DNA from: JASBZA01 sp964345295
Lineage (GTDB): Bacteria > Bacillota > Clostridia > Saccharofermentanales > Fastidiosipilaceae
Direction: 5' to 3'
NCBI GenBank assembly: GCA_964345295.1
Contig: CAYFQG010000004.1
Coordinates: 17,465-81,464 of the forward strand
DNA length: 64,000 nucleotides
Position 1 is the stretch's first letter, and every line of letters starts with the position of its first letter. Below, one piece after another: positions 26,943 to 34,777 of the stretch. The notes under the pieces were generated by a model that was not told where the DNA came from, ran no database searches, and worked only from the letters and a program-made list of their open reading frames with translations. The translations under genes and the position numbers were made by a program.

Positions 26943-28379
26943 ATGGAGCAAAAAAGAAGGACGAAAACACAAAAAAGGAGCAACGCCTCATGGCTTCCGG
27001 GTCTTTTGTTTTGGCTTATTCTTTGGCAATTGGCCGCTGTTGTTTGGTCCGACAATATTTTTATCAGCTCACCTTGGGCCGTTCTGAAAAAGTTGAGCCG
27101 ACTCATTTGGCAGCCGTTTTTTTGGCAAACTGTCGCTGCGTCCTTTTTTAGAATCACGCTGGGGAGTTTGGCCGGAATAATCTTGGGATTCGGATTAGCT
27201 CTGGCAGCAAGAAAGTCCCGTCTCCTGTCATCTTTGATTGAACCCTTAGTCATGGTCATGCGGTCGGTGCCGGTTGTTTCTTTTATTATCCTGCTCTTGA
27301 TTTTTGTGTCGTCTCGTTATTTGGCCTTATGTATTACCTGCATAATGGTTTTACCTATCCTATACGTCAATACTTCTGAAGGGCTTAGAGCGCTAGATCC
27401 TAAGCTCTCCGAGATGGCAGATGTCTTTCATTTGAATCGCCGTAAAAGCTGGCGTTATATTTTGCTCCCCGGTCTGGAACCCTATCTCTTGTCCGCTTTG
27501 AGTCTTGCTTCAGGTCTGGCTTGGAAAGCCGGTGTAGCGGCCGAGGTTATCGGCATGCCGGACTTATCCATAGGTGACCGTCTTTATAAGGCCAAAGTCT
27601 ATCTGGATACAAGCGAACTTTTCGCCTGGACCCTGGTTTTGGTCTTACTGAGCTTTGCCTTCTCCAAACTACTATTGGGGCTTTTTAAGGTTTTTATGCA
27701 TTCCTTAAGAAAAGAGACAGCTTTGCCTAACCTTTATGAGAATCCATCGAAAAGCTACAAGCGAGAGCCGGCACCGGCGCTTTCAAAACAAGGCATTAAA
27801 GTTCAAAAGCTTTCTAAATCTTTTCCTAATAAAACACTTTTTAATAATCTAAACCTCTCTATACCTCATGGCCGAGTGACCGCTATTGTCGGACCATCGG
27901 GGCAAGGGAAGACGACCTTACTTAACATTTTATTAGGCCTGGAGTCTATGGATAAGGGGCAAATCACAGGCCTGGAGGGAAGAAGCTGTGTGGTCGTATT
28001 TCAGGAAGACCGTTTGCTGGAGAGTTTTTCTGTTCGAACCAATATTGCTTTGGCCGCAAAATTCGGTACAAGAGAAGAGGACCTGGACAAGGCCCTGCAA
28101 GCCTTCGGGCTTATGGAAGATAAGTTTAGTCCGGTTGAAACGCTTTCCGCTGGGATGAAAAGACGGACAGCCATCTTGCGAGCCCTCTTAAGTTCTTATG
28201 ATGTCTTATTCTTAGACGAAGCCTGCCGCGGTCTTAACTCAGAATTAAAACAAAGCGTAATAAGAGAGATTTTGGTCCAAAGTTCAGGGAAGACCCTAAT
28301 CTTTATTAGTCACGATCCGGAAGAAATCGATGCCTTTTCGCCGGACCGGCTTATTAATATAGAGGCAGAAGCACGGTAG
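26943..28379 (+). CDS. Fused ABC transporter permease and ATP-binding protein
   Basis: Single polypeptide carrying both core parts of an SsuC/SsuB-like importer. Residues 1-265 form a BPD-type permease with about six membrane helices and the cytoplasmic EAA-like loop (PKLSEMADVFHLNRRKSWRY). A ~30-residue linker leads to an ATPase (about 285-478): Walker A GPSGQGKTTLLN, Q-loop VVFQEDRLLESF, signature LSAGMKRR instead of LSGGQ, Walker B VLFLDEAC and the H-loop His in FISHDPEE. The frame is continuous with no internal ribosome binding site. The start at 26943 is preferred over an upstream TTG (26901) inside the previous gene; the ribosome binding site is weak. Confidence 0.88.
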   Translation: MEQKRRTKTQKRSNASWLPGLLFWLILWQLAAVVWSDNIFISSPWAVLKKLSRLIWQPFFWQTVAASFFRITLGSLAGIILGFGLALAARKSRLLSSLIEPLVMVMRSVPVVSFIILLLIFVSSRYLALCITCIMVLPILYVNTSEGLRALDPKLSEMADVFHLNRRKSWRYILLPGLEPYLLSALSLASGLAWKAGVAAEVIGMPDLSIGDRLYKAKVYLDTSELFAWTLVLVLLSFAFSKLLLGLFKVFMHSLRKETALPNLYENPSKSYKREPAPALSKQGIKVQKLSKSFPNKTLFNNLNLSIPHGRVTAIVGPSGQGKTTLLNILLGLESMDKGQITGLEGRSCVVVFQEDRLLESFSVRTNIALAAKFGTREEDLDKALQAFGLMEDKFSPVETLSAGMKRRTAILRALLSSYDVLFLDEACRGLNSELKQSVIREILVQSSGKTLIFISHDPEEIDAFSPDRLINIEAEAR

Positions 28380-28397
28380 CGAAGACAAAGGCTTAAT

Positions 28398-28967
28398 CTA
28401 CAAGGGTTCGTCGGTCAGGGCATTGGAGTTTCTGGGGTCTCGGCCGTCTATGTGCTTAAGAAAGCTTTGGTCCGGACAAATATCCAGACGGATAGGCCGG
28501 CCCATACGCTGCATTTCGTTTAACTTAAAAATGATCAGGTTGACATTGACGTTCATAAGCGAAGCGATTTGGTCATAAGAGTAGCCCTGGACCAAATAGT
28601 CCATGAGTTCTTTTTCGTCCAAGAGTAGGTGAGAGGCGAAGATATTGGCCTCGGTTTCCATAGCGTCTTTGATATTAAAAAGCTCGAACTCGATTAACTG
28701 GCCGGAGCCGGCTTGGGATTGGTGGTAAAGGTCATGACCTAATTCATGGGCAAAAACCATACGCAAAAGGCGCCTGTCTATAAATGGATTATAGAAGACG
28801 AAACGCTTGCCTAAGATAATCTTATACATGCCCAAAAGCTCGGTATTGGTCTTGAAAGGAATGAGTTTTACATCCCTTTCTTTCAAAATGAGCTGAGGAT
28901 CCCTGCTTTCGTAGCGCTGAATCAGGTCTTGGGCATCAAAGTAGATGTGATCATATAAATTAGCCAT
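28398..28967 (-). CDS. ImmA/IrrE family metallopeptidase
   Basis: Small zinc protease with FAHELGHDLYHQ (HExxH). The family cleaves repressors encoded next to it (ImmA acts on ImmR; IrrE/PprI triggers a damage response). It has 189 residues from the ATG at 28967. A longer frame reaches 29054 but overlaps the upstream regulator, and the 28967 ATG starts cleanly 5 bp after that regulator's stop. The partner is the HTH protein at 28975-29385, a plausible cleavage target. It ends 18 bp from the convergent ABC gene. No phage or ICE genes surround it. Confidence 0.85.
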   Translation of the reverse strand: MANLYDHIYFDAQDLIQRYESRDPQLILKERDVKLIPFKTNTELLGMYKIILGKRFVFYNPFIDRRLLRMVFAHELGHDLYHQSQAGSGQLIEFELFNIKDAMETEANIFASHLLLDEKELMDYLVQGYSYDQIASLMNVNVNLIIFKLNEMQRMGRPIRLDICPDQSFLKHIDGRDPRNSNALTDEPL

Positions 28968-28974
28968 AGGCTTA

Positions 28975-29385
28975 TTAGGGTCGGTCCTCGTTTGAAGCAG
29001 AGGATTCCCGGCTTTTTTCCTCTCTGGCCATGTAGTAGGCTTCCTGGATAGCATCCAGGATTGCTTTCTTATCCTTATCGGGAAGACTTCCGCCCGCCAT
29101 GAGACCTACGACCCCTTGGACCATCTCTTGGGCATCTTTTTCACCGCTGGGACCGAAATTGTCTTTTAAATCTAAGACGAAATCCATTTCAGCTGAGACC
29201 AGGTCTTCATAGGAGACGCCCAGGGCCAGGGCTAATTTGTCGTAAAATTTCCTGGACCTGGGTAAGGTTTCTCCATTTTCATATCGAGAGACAGTCTTAA
29301 GAGAGATACCGGATTTTTTGGCCAAATCTTCTTGCGTCAGATTTCTCTCGATACGTAATGCCTTTAGTGTGTTGGCAAACTGCAT
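28975..29385 (-). CDS. XRE-family transcriptional regulator, ImmR-like
   Basis: N-terminal Cro/C1-type helix-turn-helix (about residues 6-60: NLTQEDLAKKSGISLKTVSR). An acidic, Lys-rich C-terminal region of about 75 residues is not recognised. It has 136 residues with an AGGAGG ribosome binding site. It is 11 bp downstream of galM and directly before the ImmA-like protease. By analogy with ImmR-ImmA it probably represses some target and is inactivated by the protease; the target is unknown, and no obvious operator was seen in the short gap before it. Confidence 0.85.
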   Translation of the reverse strand: MQFANTLKALRIERNLTQEDLAKKSGISLKTVSRYENGETLPRSRKFYDKLALALGVSYEDLVSAEMDFVLDLKDNFGPSGEKDAQEMVQGVVGLMAGGSLPDKDKKAILDAIQEAYYMAREEKSRESSASNEDRP

Positions 29386-29396
29386 GGAACCTCCTG

Positions 29397-30440
29397 CTAG
29401 TCTTCTTGGCTATAGGGACTGATAGAGTAATAGGTGTAAGAATCCAGGCTTTGGCCGGCTCTTAAGATAGGGCTGGGGAAGTGGGGGATATTAACCGCAT
29501 CAGGGAAGTGCTGAGTCTCCAGGCAGATAGCCCTGTAAAGGCCTGTAGCAGCAGAGTTCTTATCCTCGACCTTAGTGTAAGGCTCCATATAGACCTGGAC
29601 ACCGGGTTCCGAGCTAAAGCAGGCCAATTGCAGACCGTTACGGTGATTAATGACCCGGCCGACAATGGCGACTTCGTCTCTTTCTTCCTGGTCGACGATA
29701 AAGTTATGGTCTAGACCGCCCACGTTTTTAATCCTGGGATCTTCGCTTTCCTTAACGGTGTTAAGAACTCTGGGAGTCCTGAAGTCAAAATCACTTCCTT
29801 CTACTTTTAAGACTTCGCCCGTAGGTATTAAAGCGTCGTCAACAGGCGTAAAGTAAGAAGCATTTAACTCTAATTCTAATGCATCTACATTATCTTCTTC
29901 ACCCAGAGTGAAGAAAGCATGGTTGGTCAAAGCTACGGGTGTGTCTTGGTCGGTCTCTACATGGTAGTGAATCGAGAGACTTCTTTGGTCCAAGCTATAG
30001 GTGACCGAAAATTTGCGATGGCCGGGAAACTTGTCTGCCTTGTCTTTTACCTCGTGGTAGAAGGTTACGCTGTCGTCGCTTGTTTTTCTCGTTTCCCAGC
30101 AGATCTCATGTAAAGCGGCATCTCCGCTGTGGAGAAGATTATTGCCGTTGTTCTTGCTAAACATATAGTATTTGTCATTCAAACGGAAAGAGGCTTCTCC
30201 GATACGGTTCGCCACCGGTCCTACCGTAGCCCCTCTGACTTGTCCCGACTTTTCAATAGAAGAGAGATCCTCAGGACAAGAGACCATGTTTTCGGTGTCA
30301 CCTGCCGGCGTAATAATCTCCCAGCTAACCAGTCTGGCACCGTATTCCGAAAGGACGACGCGGTCGCCCAGGGAGTTGGTCAAGACATAGTTTGTGACTT
30401 TAGTGCCATCGAGTAGTGTACCTGCTTTGATTTTTTCCAT
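29397..30440 (-). CDS. galM: Aldose 1-epimerase (mutarotase)
   Basis: Interconverts alpha and beta anomers of hexoses such as galactose or glucose. Family motifs: VGPVANRIGEASFRLND, LLHSGDAALHE, LTNHAFFTLGE (catalytic His), GGLDHNFIVD, and a C-terminal ICLETQHFPDA with the catalytic Glu. It has 347 residues. AAGGG lies before the ATG. It follows comF after 26 bp and precedes the HTH gene by 11 bp, so it appears to be in the metK transcription unit. No other galactose genes are near. Confidence 0.92.
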   Translation of the reverse strand: MEKIKAGTLLDGTKVTNYVLTNSLGDRVVLSEYGARLVSWEIITPAGDTENMVSCPEDLSSIEKSGQVRGATVGPVANRIGEASFRLNDKYYMFSKNNGNNLLHSGDAALHEICWETRKTSDDSVTFYHEVKDKADKFPGHRKFSVTYSLDQRSLSIHYHVETDQDTPVALTNHAFFTLGEEDNVDALELELNASYFTPVDDALIPTGEVLKVEGSDFDFRTPRVLNTVKESEDPRIKNVGGLDHNFIVDQEERDEVAIVGRVINHRNGLQLACFSSEPGVQVYMEPYTKVEDKNSAATGLYRAICLETQHFPDAVNIPHFPSPILRAGQSLDSYTYYSISPYSQED

Positions 30441-30466
30441 TGTTTTAACCCTTTCTTAAGTCTACG

Positions 30467-31219
30467 TTATAGAGGCCTTTCGCTTGCCAAGGCCAAAATA
30501 TAAACTTCATAGCCTCCATTATAAAGCATCTTGGCCGCTTCGTATAAGCTGGCACCGCTGCTTAGAACATCATCTATAAGCAATACGGACTTGGAGACGT
30601 TCGATTGCTTTATTCCAGGCTCTTTCAGACCAAAGGCGCCTCGGACATTATCCAGTCGCGCCAGCCTACCTGAAGCTTCCGATTGGCGTTTGGTAGGCTT
30701 TTGCCTAACTAGAATATCGGTTCTTAGCTCTAAAGAAAAGTCCCCCGCCTTTAGCATCTCTTCGCCTAAAAGTTGGGCCTGATTATAGCCTCTTTCTTTT
30801 AAGCGTTTGCTATGTAAAGGGAGAGGGACCAAATAGGAAATTCGCTTGAGTTCTTTGTATTGAGAATTTAGCTTTTCGTTTAAAGTTCTTTGCCAAAAAA
30901 GGGCCAAAATTTCGCCCAAGCTCTTGGCAAAATCCGGACGGTCATGAAATTTGATACCGCGTACGGCTTGCTTAACGATGTCTTCATAATAAGACGCAAC
31001 AAAAAGCGGAAAGCAAACTGCCCCTATAGTTTTGCCGGGGTCGTCTAAGATACCCTGACTATGTTCCGGTGGCCTCATAGGAAAAGCCGAGAAACACTTG
31101 GGACAAATGCCTTCTAATGAAAAATGATGTGGGATAGGTCTCCTACAATAAGAACATACCGGAGGAAAGAACCTATCCCACAAGGAAATATTAAGCTTTG
31201 GCCGGATACTTCTTGGCAT
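30467..31219 (-). CDS. comF: ComF family protein (phosphoribosyltransferase fold)
   Basis: ComF proteins are needed for DNA uptake during natural transformation in Bacillus, probably with the helicase ComFA. The N-terminal zinc finger uses CSYC (22, 25) and CPKC (39, 42). The C-terminal PRTase domain has the PRPP loop SVLLIDDVLSSGASLYEAA (about 210-228). It has 250 residues. The start overlaps the 3' end of metK by 29 bp; no later ATG precedes the zinc finger. No comFA gene is next to it, so the family name is solid and the role in transformation is inference. Confidence 0.85.
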   Translation of the reverse strand: MPRSIRPKLNISLWDRFFPPVCSYCRRPIPHHFSLEGICPKCFSAFPMRPPEHSQGILDDPGKTIGAVCFPLFVASYYEDIVKQAVRGIKFHDRPDFAKSLGEILALFWQRTLNEKLNSQYKELKRISYLVPLPLHSKRLKERGYNQAQLLGEEMLKAGDFSLELRTDILVRQKPTKRQSEASGRLARLDNVRGAFGLKEPGIKQSNVSKSVLLIDDVLSSGASLYEAAKMLYNGGYEVYILALASERPL

Positions 31220-32384
31220 TTTCTCTGAGAAGGTCTACCTTGTCGGTTTTCTCCCAGGGAAGGTCCAAATCATTACGGCCGAAGTGGCCATAGCTGGCTA
31301 CCTGGTAATAAAGGGGTCTACGTAAATCTAAGGTGTCGATAATGCCTTGGGGCGTAAAGTCCATACTTTCTAATAAGAGCTTGGACATGTCTTCATCCGA
31401 GATGACTCCCGTACCCTTCGTATCCACAAAGAGCGAAACCGGCTGAGCAACACCTATAGCATAAGCTAATTCAATCATACATTGCTTGGCCAAGCCTGCG
31501 GCAACCAGGTTCTTAGCGGCGTAACGAGCCATATAAGTTGCGGAACGGTCGACCTTGGTGGGGTCCTTACCTGAGAAGGAACCGCCGCCGTGAGGGGCAA
31601 AGCCGCCGTAGGTATCCACAATAATCTTACGACCGGTCAAACCGGAGTCGGCCTTAGGACCACCGAGAACAAAGCGTCCGGTAGGATTGATATAGATGTG
31701 CGTTTCTTCATCCATTAAATCTTCGGGAATTACCTTACAAATGACCTCATCATAAATCTCTTTTCTGAGCTGCTCGATGGGGACATCTGGGTCATGTTGG
31801 GTGGAAACGACTACGGTAGCGACACGGTCGACCTTGCCGTTGAGGTATTCCACGCTGACCTGGGCCTTGCCGTCCGGTCTTAGATAGTTAAGGATACGAT
31901 CCTTTCTTACCACAGCTAATCTCTTACATAACTTGTGGGCCAAAACGATAGGCATGGGCATGAGTTCCGGTGTTTCATCACTGGCGTAACCAAACATCAT
32001 CCCCTGATCGCCGGCACCGATAAGACCTTGATTCTCCTGACTGTCCATAGCCCGGTTAACGCCCATGGCGATATCACCGGATTGCTCACCTATAGAGGTA
32101 AGGACAGCGCATGTCTCCCAATCGAAACCCGAGTCCGAAGAATCATAGCCGATTTCTCTGATGACTTCACGAGCGATATGAGGAATGTCGACATAGCAGT
32201 CGGTTGAAATTTCACCGGTGATGTAGACCATACCTGTAGTAGCTATACATTCACAAGCGACTCTGGCTAAGGGGTCTTCGGCCAAAATCTCATCCAAGAT
32301 TTTGTCGGCGATCTGGTCACAAACCTTATCGGGATGACCTTCCGTTACCGATTCTGACGTAAATAAGTACCTGTTTTCTTCCAT
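31191..32384 (-). CDS. metK: S-adenosylmethionine synthetase
   Basis: Makes SAM from methionine and ATP. Motifs: FTSESVTEGHPDKVCDQIAD (ATP-binding His and metal Asp), GAGDQGMMFGYA (signature hexapeptide), GGGSFSGKDPTKVDRSA (P-loop-like signature) and YAIGVAQPVS. It has 397 residues, full length. It is preceded on the minus strand by a SAM-I riboswitch with its own terminator, so high SAM should stop transcription. comF overlaps its 3' end, so the comF-galM-HTH-immA genes may share this control. Confidence 0.98.
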   Translation of the reverse strand: MEENRYLFTSESVTEGHPDKVCDQIADKILDEILAEDPLARVACECIATTGMVYITGEISTDCYVDIPHIAREVIREIGYDSSDSGFDWETCAVLTSIGEQSGDIAMGVNRAMDSQENQGLIGAGDQGMMFGYASDETPELMPMPIVLAHKLCKRLAVVRKDRILNYLRPDGKAQVSVEYLNGKVDRVATVVVSTQHDPDVPIEQLRKEIYDEVICKVIPEDLMDEETHIYINPTGRFVLGGPKADSGLTGRKIIVDTYGGFAPHGGGSFSGKDPTKVDRSATYMARYAAKNLVAAGLAKQCMIELAYAIGVAQPVSLFVDTKGTGVISDEDMSKLLLESMDFTPQGIIDTLDLRRPLYYQVASYGHFGRNDLDLPWEKTDKVDLLRENAKKYPAKA

Positions 32385-32412
32385 TTGTTCTTTCCTTTCT
32401 GTGGATGAGATT

Positions 32413-32439
32413 AAAAAACCTCATCTGCTAGATGAGGTT
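32413..32439 (-). terminator. Riboswitch-controlled terminator before metK
   Basis: On the minus strand a perfect 9-bp stem (AACCTCATC with GATGAGGTT, loop TAGCA) runs into six T residues, 29 bp before the metK ATG. Its 5' arm contains CTCATCT, which is complementary to AGATGAG at the 3' edge of the aptamer. An antiterminator can therefore form when SAM is not bound. Confidence 0.9.
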
Positions 32440-32450
32440 CAATTAAAAAT

Positions 32451-32550
32451 ATTATCTCATCTTCCGGTTGTACCGACGGATTTAGCACCATACTTATATA
32501 GCTGGTTGCCGGGCTTCACAGGGCCGTTCCCTCCACCACTCTTGATAAGT
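32451..32550 (-). promoter_or_regulatory. SAM-I riboswitch (S-box) aptamer
   Basis: The minus strand reads the S-box core: CTTATCAAGAG then GTGGAGGGA, GAAGCCCGGCAACC and GGTGCTAAATCC, closed by a P1 helix of TTATC (5') with GATAA (3'). These are the conserved SAM-I blocks. The transcript from the -10 element at 32559-32567 would begin at the aptamer edge. Binding of SAM stabilises P1 and frees the terminator, giving feedback control of metK. Recognised by eye; a covariance-model search would confirm it. Confidence 0.95.
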
Positions 32551-32558
32551 TCCACTTA

Positions 32559-32567
32559 ATTATAACA
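32559..32567 (-). promoter_or_regulatory. Extended -10 promoter of the metK operon
   Basis: Minus strand TGT followed by a perfect TATAAT, about 9 bp before the first conserved base of the riboswitch. The -35 hexamer at 17 bp (CTACCA) is weak. Confidence 0.65.
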
Positions 32568-32715
32568 GCTCAGAAAAATTTTGGTAGCTGAAATCTTTTT
32601 ATTTTGAAATAAAAGTCCGCATTCTTTTCCGACAAGTTGTAGCTTTTTGTAGGAACTCTCCGTGTCCTAAATCATGAGATACCTTTTAGCATGGCTGTAG
32701 GAGGAAAGAAGCGCT
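32565..32715. other. Divergent intergenic region between metK leader and tad genes
   Basis: Together with the metK leader this is a gap of about 330 bp. The part upstream of the tad locus is AT-rich and contains an 8-bp perfect inverted repeat (TTTTATTT / AAATAAAA, 32597-32614). No convincing promoter for the + strand operon was found; TTTGTA with TAAATC 16 bp apart is the best but weak. No known riboswitch motif is seen here. Confidence 0.4.
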
Positions 32716-33642
32716 ATGCGAATAGACATTTTAGATCCTGATTTAGCCTATGCGGAAAACTTACGTAGGAAGATTTCACATCACTTTCCGGGCGTCCGGA
32801 TTGTACTTTGGACCGAGCGTTCGGCCTATCAGCTGCCGGACTTGGATAAGCTGGGTAGAAATAATTACCTACTTATTTATACTTGTGATTTTTATCCGGA
32901 TTTGAGTCTTCCTTGCCGTAGTTTAGCTTTAAGAGACGAATTTCCCGGACCGGAAAGCCCTCTGGGAGATGAGGATATTCTTCGCTTGGGACCACTTCAG
33001 CCTATTTTGCAGCGTATTCATAAATATGTTGAAGAGTCGGATCTTAGAACGGACAGTTTGAAGCCTCTTACAAGTTTTCTTACTTATGCCTGGTCTGAGG
33101 CAGAGATTTCGTATGTATCTCGCTCCATAGACAGTTTACAGGGAAGCGCAACAGCCGGTTTTATTTTGGAACTCGGTCCGTCTTTTTACTTTAGCCCATC
33201 GCTAAGAGAAGAACAGGATAAGAATGTCTTATTGGATCTATCCTTGGAGAATATTCATGCCGGAAACCTGGGCCAATATTTGGAGCCCTGGCCATATAAT
33301 CCGCAAGCTATGCGCATTAGTTTAGCCAACCATCCCGATGATTGGCTCTTGGCACCGGAAAAGTATTTGAGGCAGATGCTTTATACTTTTATGGATTTTG
33401 CAGAACTTACTTACGGTTCGGATTGGCGCCTATTTGTAATAAGCCTCATGATGCCACTTCGCCATAACAAACTTCTGGCATCCCTTAGTCAAGAGTTTTT
33501 TATTAATCAGCATATGTCTCCCTTAGGGCCTTTATTTAATTCTTATATGGATGAAATCAGTGGGCTAATGCCTATGGGTTCTTATACACACCGTGTCGAT
33601 ATGCCCCGGATAAGACAAGAAGAGGGGGCGCTTTATGGCTAG
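32716..33642 (+). CDS. Uncharacterised first gene of tad locus, TadZ-like?
   Basis: 308 residues, not clearly recognised. The N-terminus MRIDILDPDLAYAENLRRKI begins like the degenerate receiver domain of TadZ/CpaE proteins, which localise pilus assembly. No Walker A or MinD-like P-loop is visible downstream, whereas many TadZ proteins keep a relic of one. No signal peptide or membrane helix. It has a strong ribosome binding site (GTAGGAGG) and overlaps tadA by 8 bp (ATGGCTAG), so it is translationally coupled to the ATPase. Position and N-terminus make a TadZ-like role plausible, no more. Confidence 0.45.
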   Translation: MRIDILDPDLAYAENLRRKISHHFPGVRIVLWTERSAYQLPDLDKLGRNNYLLIYTCDFYPDLSLPCRSLALRDEFPGPESPLGDEDILRLGPLQPILQRIHKYVEESDLRTDSLKPLTSFLTYAWSEAEISYVSRSIDSLQGSATAGFILELGPSFYFSPSLREEQDKNVLLDLSLENIHAGNLGQYLEPWPYNPQAMRISLANHPDDWLLAPEKYLRQMLYTFMDFAELTYGSDWRLFVISLMMPLRHNKLLASLSQEFFINQHMSPLGPLFNSYMDEISGLMPMGSYTHRVDMPRIRQEEGALYG

Positions 33643-34777
33643 CAGCTTAGATTTATCGAATTATGAAAAAATATGCGAGGAGGTCTACAAGGTCTTATTA
33701 GAAGAACTCTCCATGGAAGATCAAGAAGTCAAACGGACCATTTCCGGGACTGTGAGTCAAAGTGCATTAGCGCAAGATTTGGATTTTCCGGAACGTAAGG
33801 CTTTAGAAGAAAGAATTTTTAACCACTTTCGCCGCTTGGACATTCTCCAGCCGCTTTTGGATAATCCGCAGATAACTGAAATTATGGTAAACGGACCCGA
33901 AGAGATTTTTTACGAAAGAGAGGGGAAGATTTATCGTAGTCCGGAACGTTTTCGCAGTACAGAAGATTTGACCCACATTATTACCGGCTTTTTTAGTAAG
34001 TACAACGAGCCATTGTCCAATAGTGTTCCCATGAATAGTTTGCGTCTGCCGGACGGATCCAGAGCCAATGCGGTTCTTCCGCCTATTAGCCAGGGAAGTC
34101 CTATTCTGACGATTAGAAAATTTACCGGCATCAGGCCCAGTCTGCCTAATCTAATCAGCCAAGGCTTCATTACGGAAGAAATGGCGTCTTATCTAATTCA
34201 AGCCGTCCAGGATAAAAAGGCCATTATTATTGGCGGAGGAACCGGCTCAGGTAAGACGACCTTACTTAACATCCTGTCTGCTTATATTCCCGAGCGTGAG
34301 CGCATTATTACCATAGAGGATTCGCCCGAGCTACAGCTCCAGAACCGAGCGAACTGGGTAAAACTCTGTACCAGAGAAGAAGGACCGGACGGAACCATGG
34401 CCATAGACTCCGGCAGTTTAATTAAAAATGCACTTCGTATGCGACCAGACCGCATCATTGTAGGTGAGGTACGAGGTCCGGAAGCCTATGACATGCTACA
34501 GGCTGCTATGAGCGGCCATCCGGGGACACTGTGTACGGTGCACGGCAATGATTGTAAAAGTATGTTCTTAAGAACAGCTGACCTTATCTTGTCTTACTCA
34601 AAGCTTGATTACGACATGATTTTACGCCAACTGGCCGATGCTTTCGACCTCCTGATTCATATCCATAGAACAGAAGAAGGCGATCGATACATAGATGAAA
34701 TTTGTCAGATTCTCCCGGACGATGCCAAACACTTCACCCTGAAAACAATCTACGAAAGGAGAGGAGACTGTGCCTAA
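33635..34777 (+). CDS. tadA: TadA/CpaF-type secretion ATPase
   Basis: Hexameric ATPase powering Flp pilus assembly or related type IV secretion-like export. N-terminal domain followed by the Walker A GGGTGSGKTTLLN (about residue 205), the Asp box TIEDSPELQL, Walker B MRPDRIIVGEVRGPEAYDM and the His box SGHPGTLCTVHGND. It has 380 residues, normal for CpaF. It overlaps the gene before it by 8 bp and the gene after it by 8 bp, so the first three genes are tightly coupled. Confidence 0.93.
   Translation: MASSLDLSNYEKICEEVYKVLLEELSMEDQEVKRTISGTVSQSALAQDLDFPERKALEERIFNHFRRLDILQPLLDNPQITEIMVNGPEEIFYEREGKIYRSPERFRSTEDLTHIITGFFSKYNEPLSNSVPMNSLRLPDGSRANAVLPPISQGSPILTIRKFTGIRPSLPNLISQGFITEEMASYLIQAVQDKKAIIIGGGTGSGKTTLLNILSAYIPERERIITIEDSPELQLQNRANWVKLCTREEGPDGTMAIDSGSLIKNALRMRPDRIIVGEVRGPEAYDMLQAAMSGHPGTLCTVHGNDCKSMFLRTADLILSYSKLDYDMILRQLADAFDLLIHIHRTEEGDRYIDEICQILPDDAKHFTLKTIYERRGDCA

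Noticed and set aside
26901..28379. Permease-ATPase starting at TTG 26901
   Set aside because: Lies within the lipoprotein gene; ATG 26943 follows its stop and suits a short cytoplasmic N-terminus.
28398..29054. ImmA-like protein starting at 29054
   Set aside because: Would overlap the HTH gene by 80 bp; the ATG at 28967 starts right after its stop and fits the domain.
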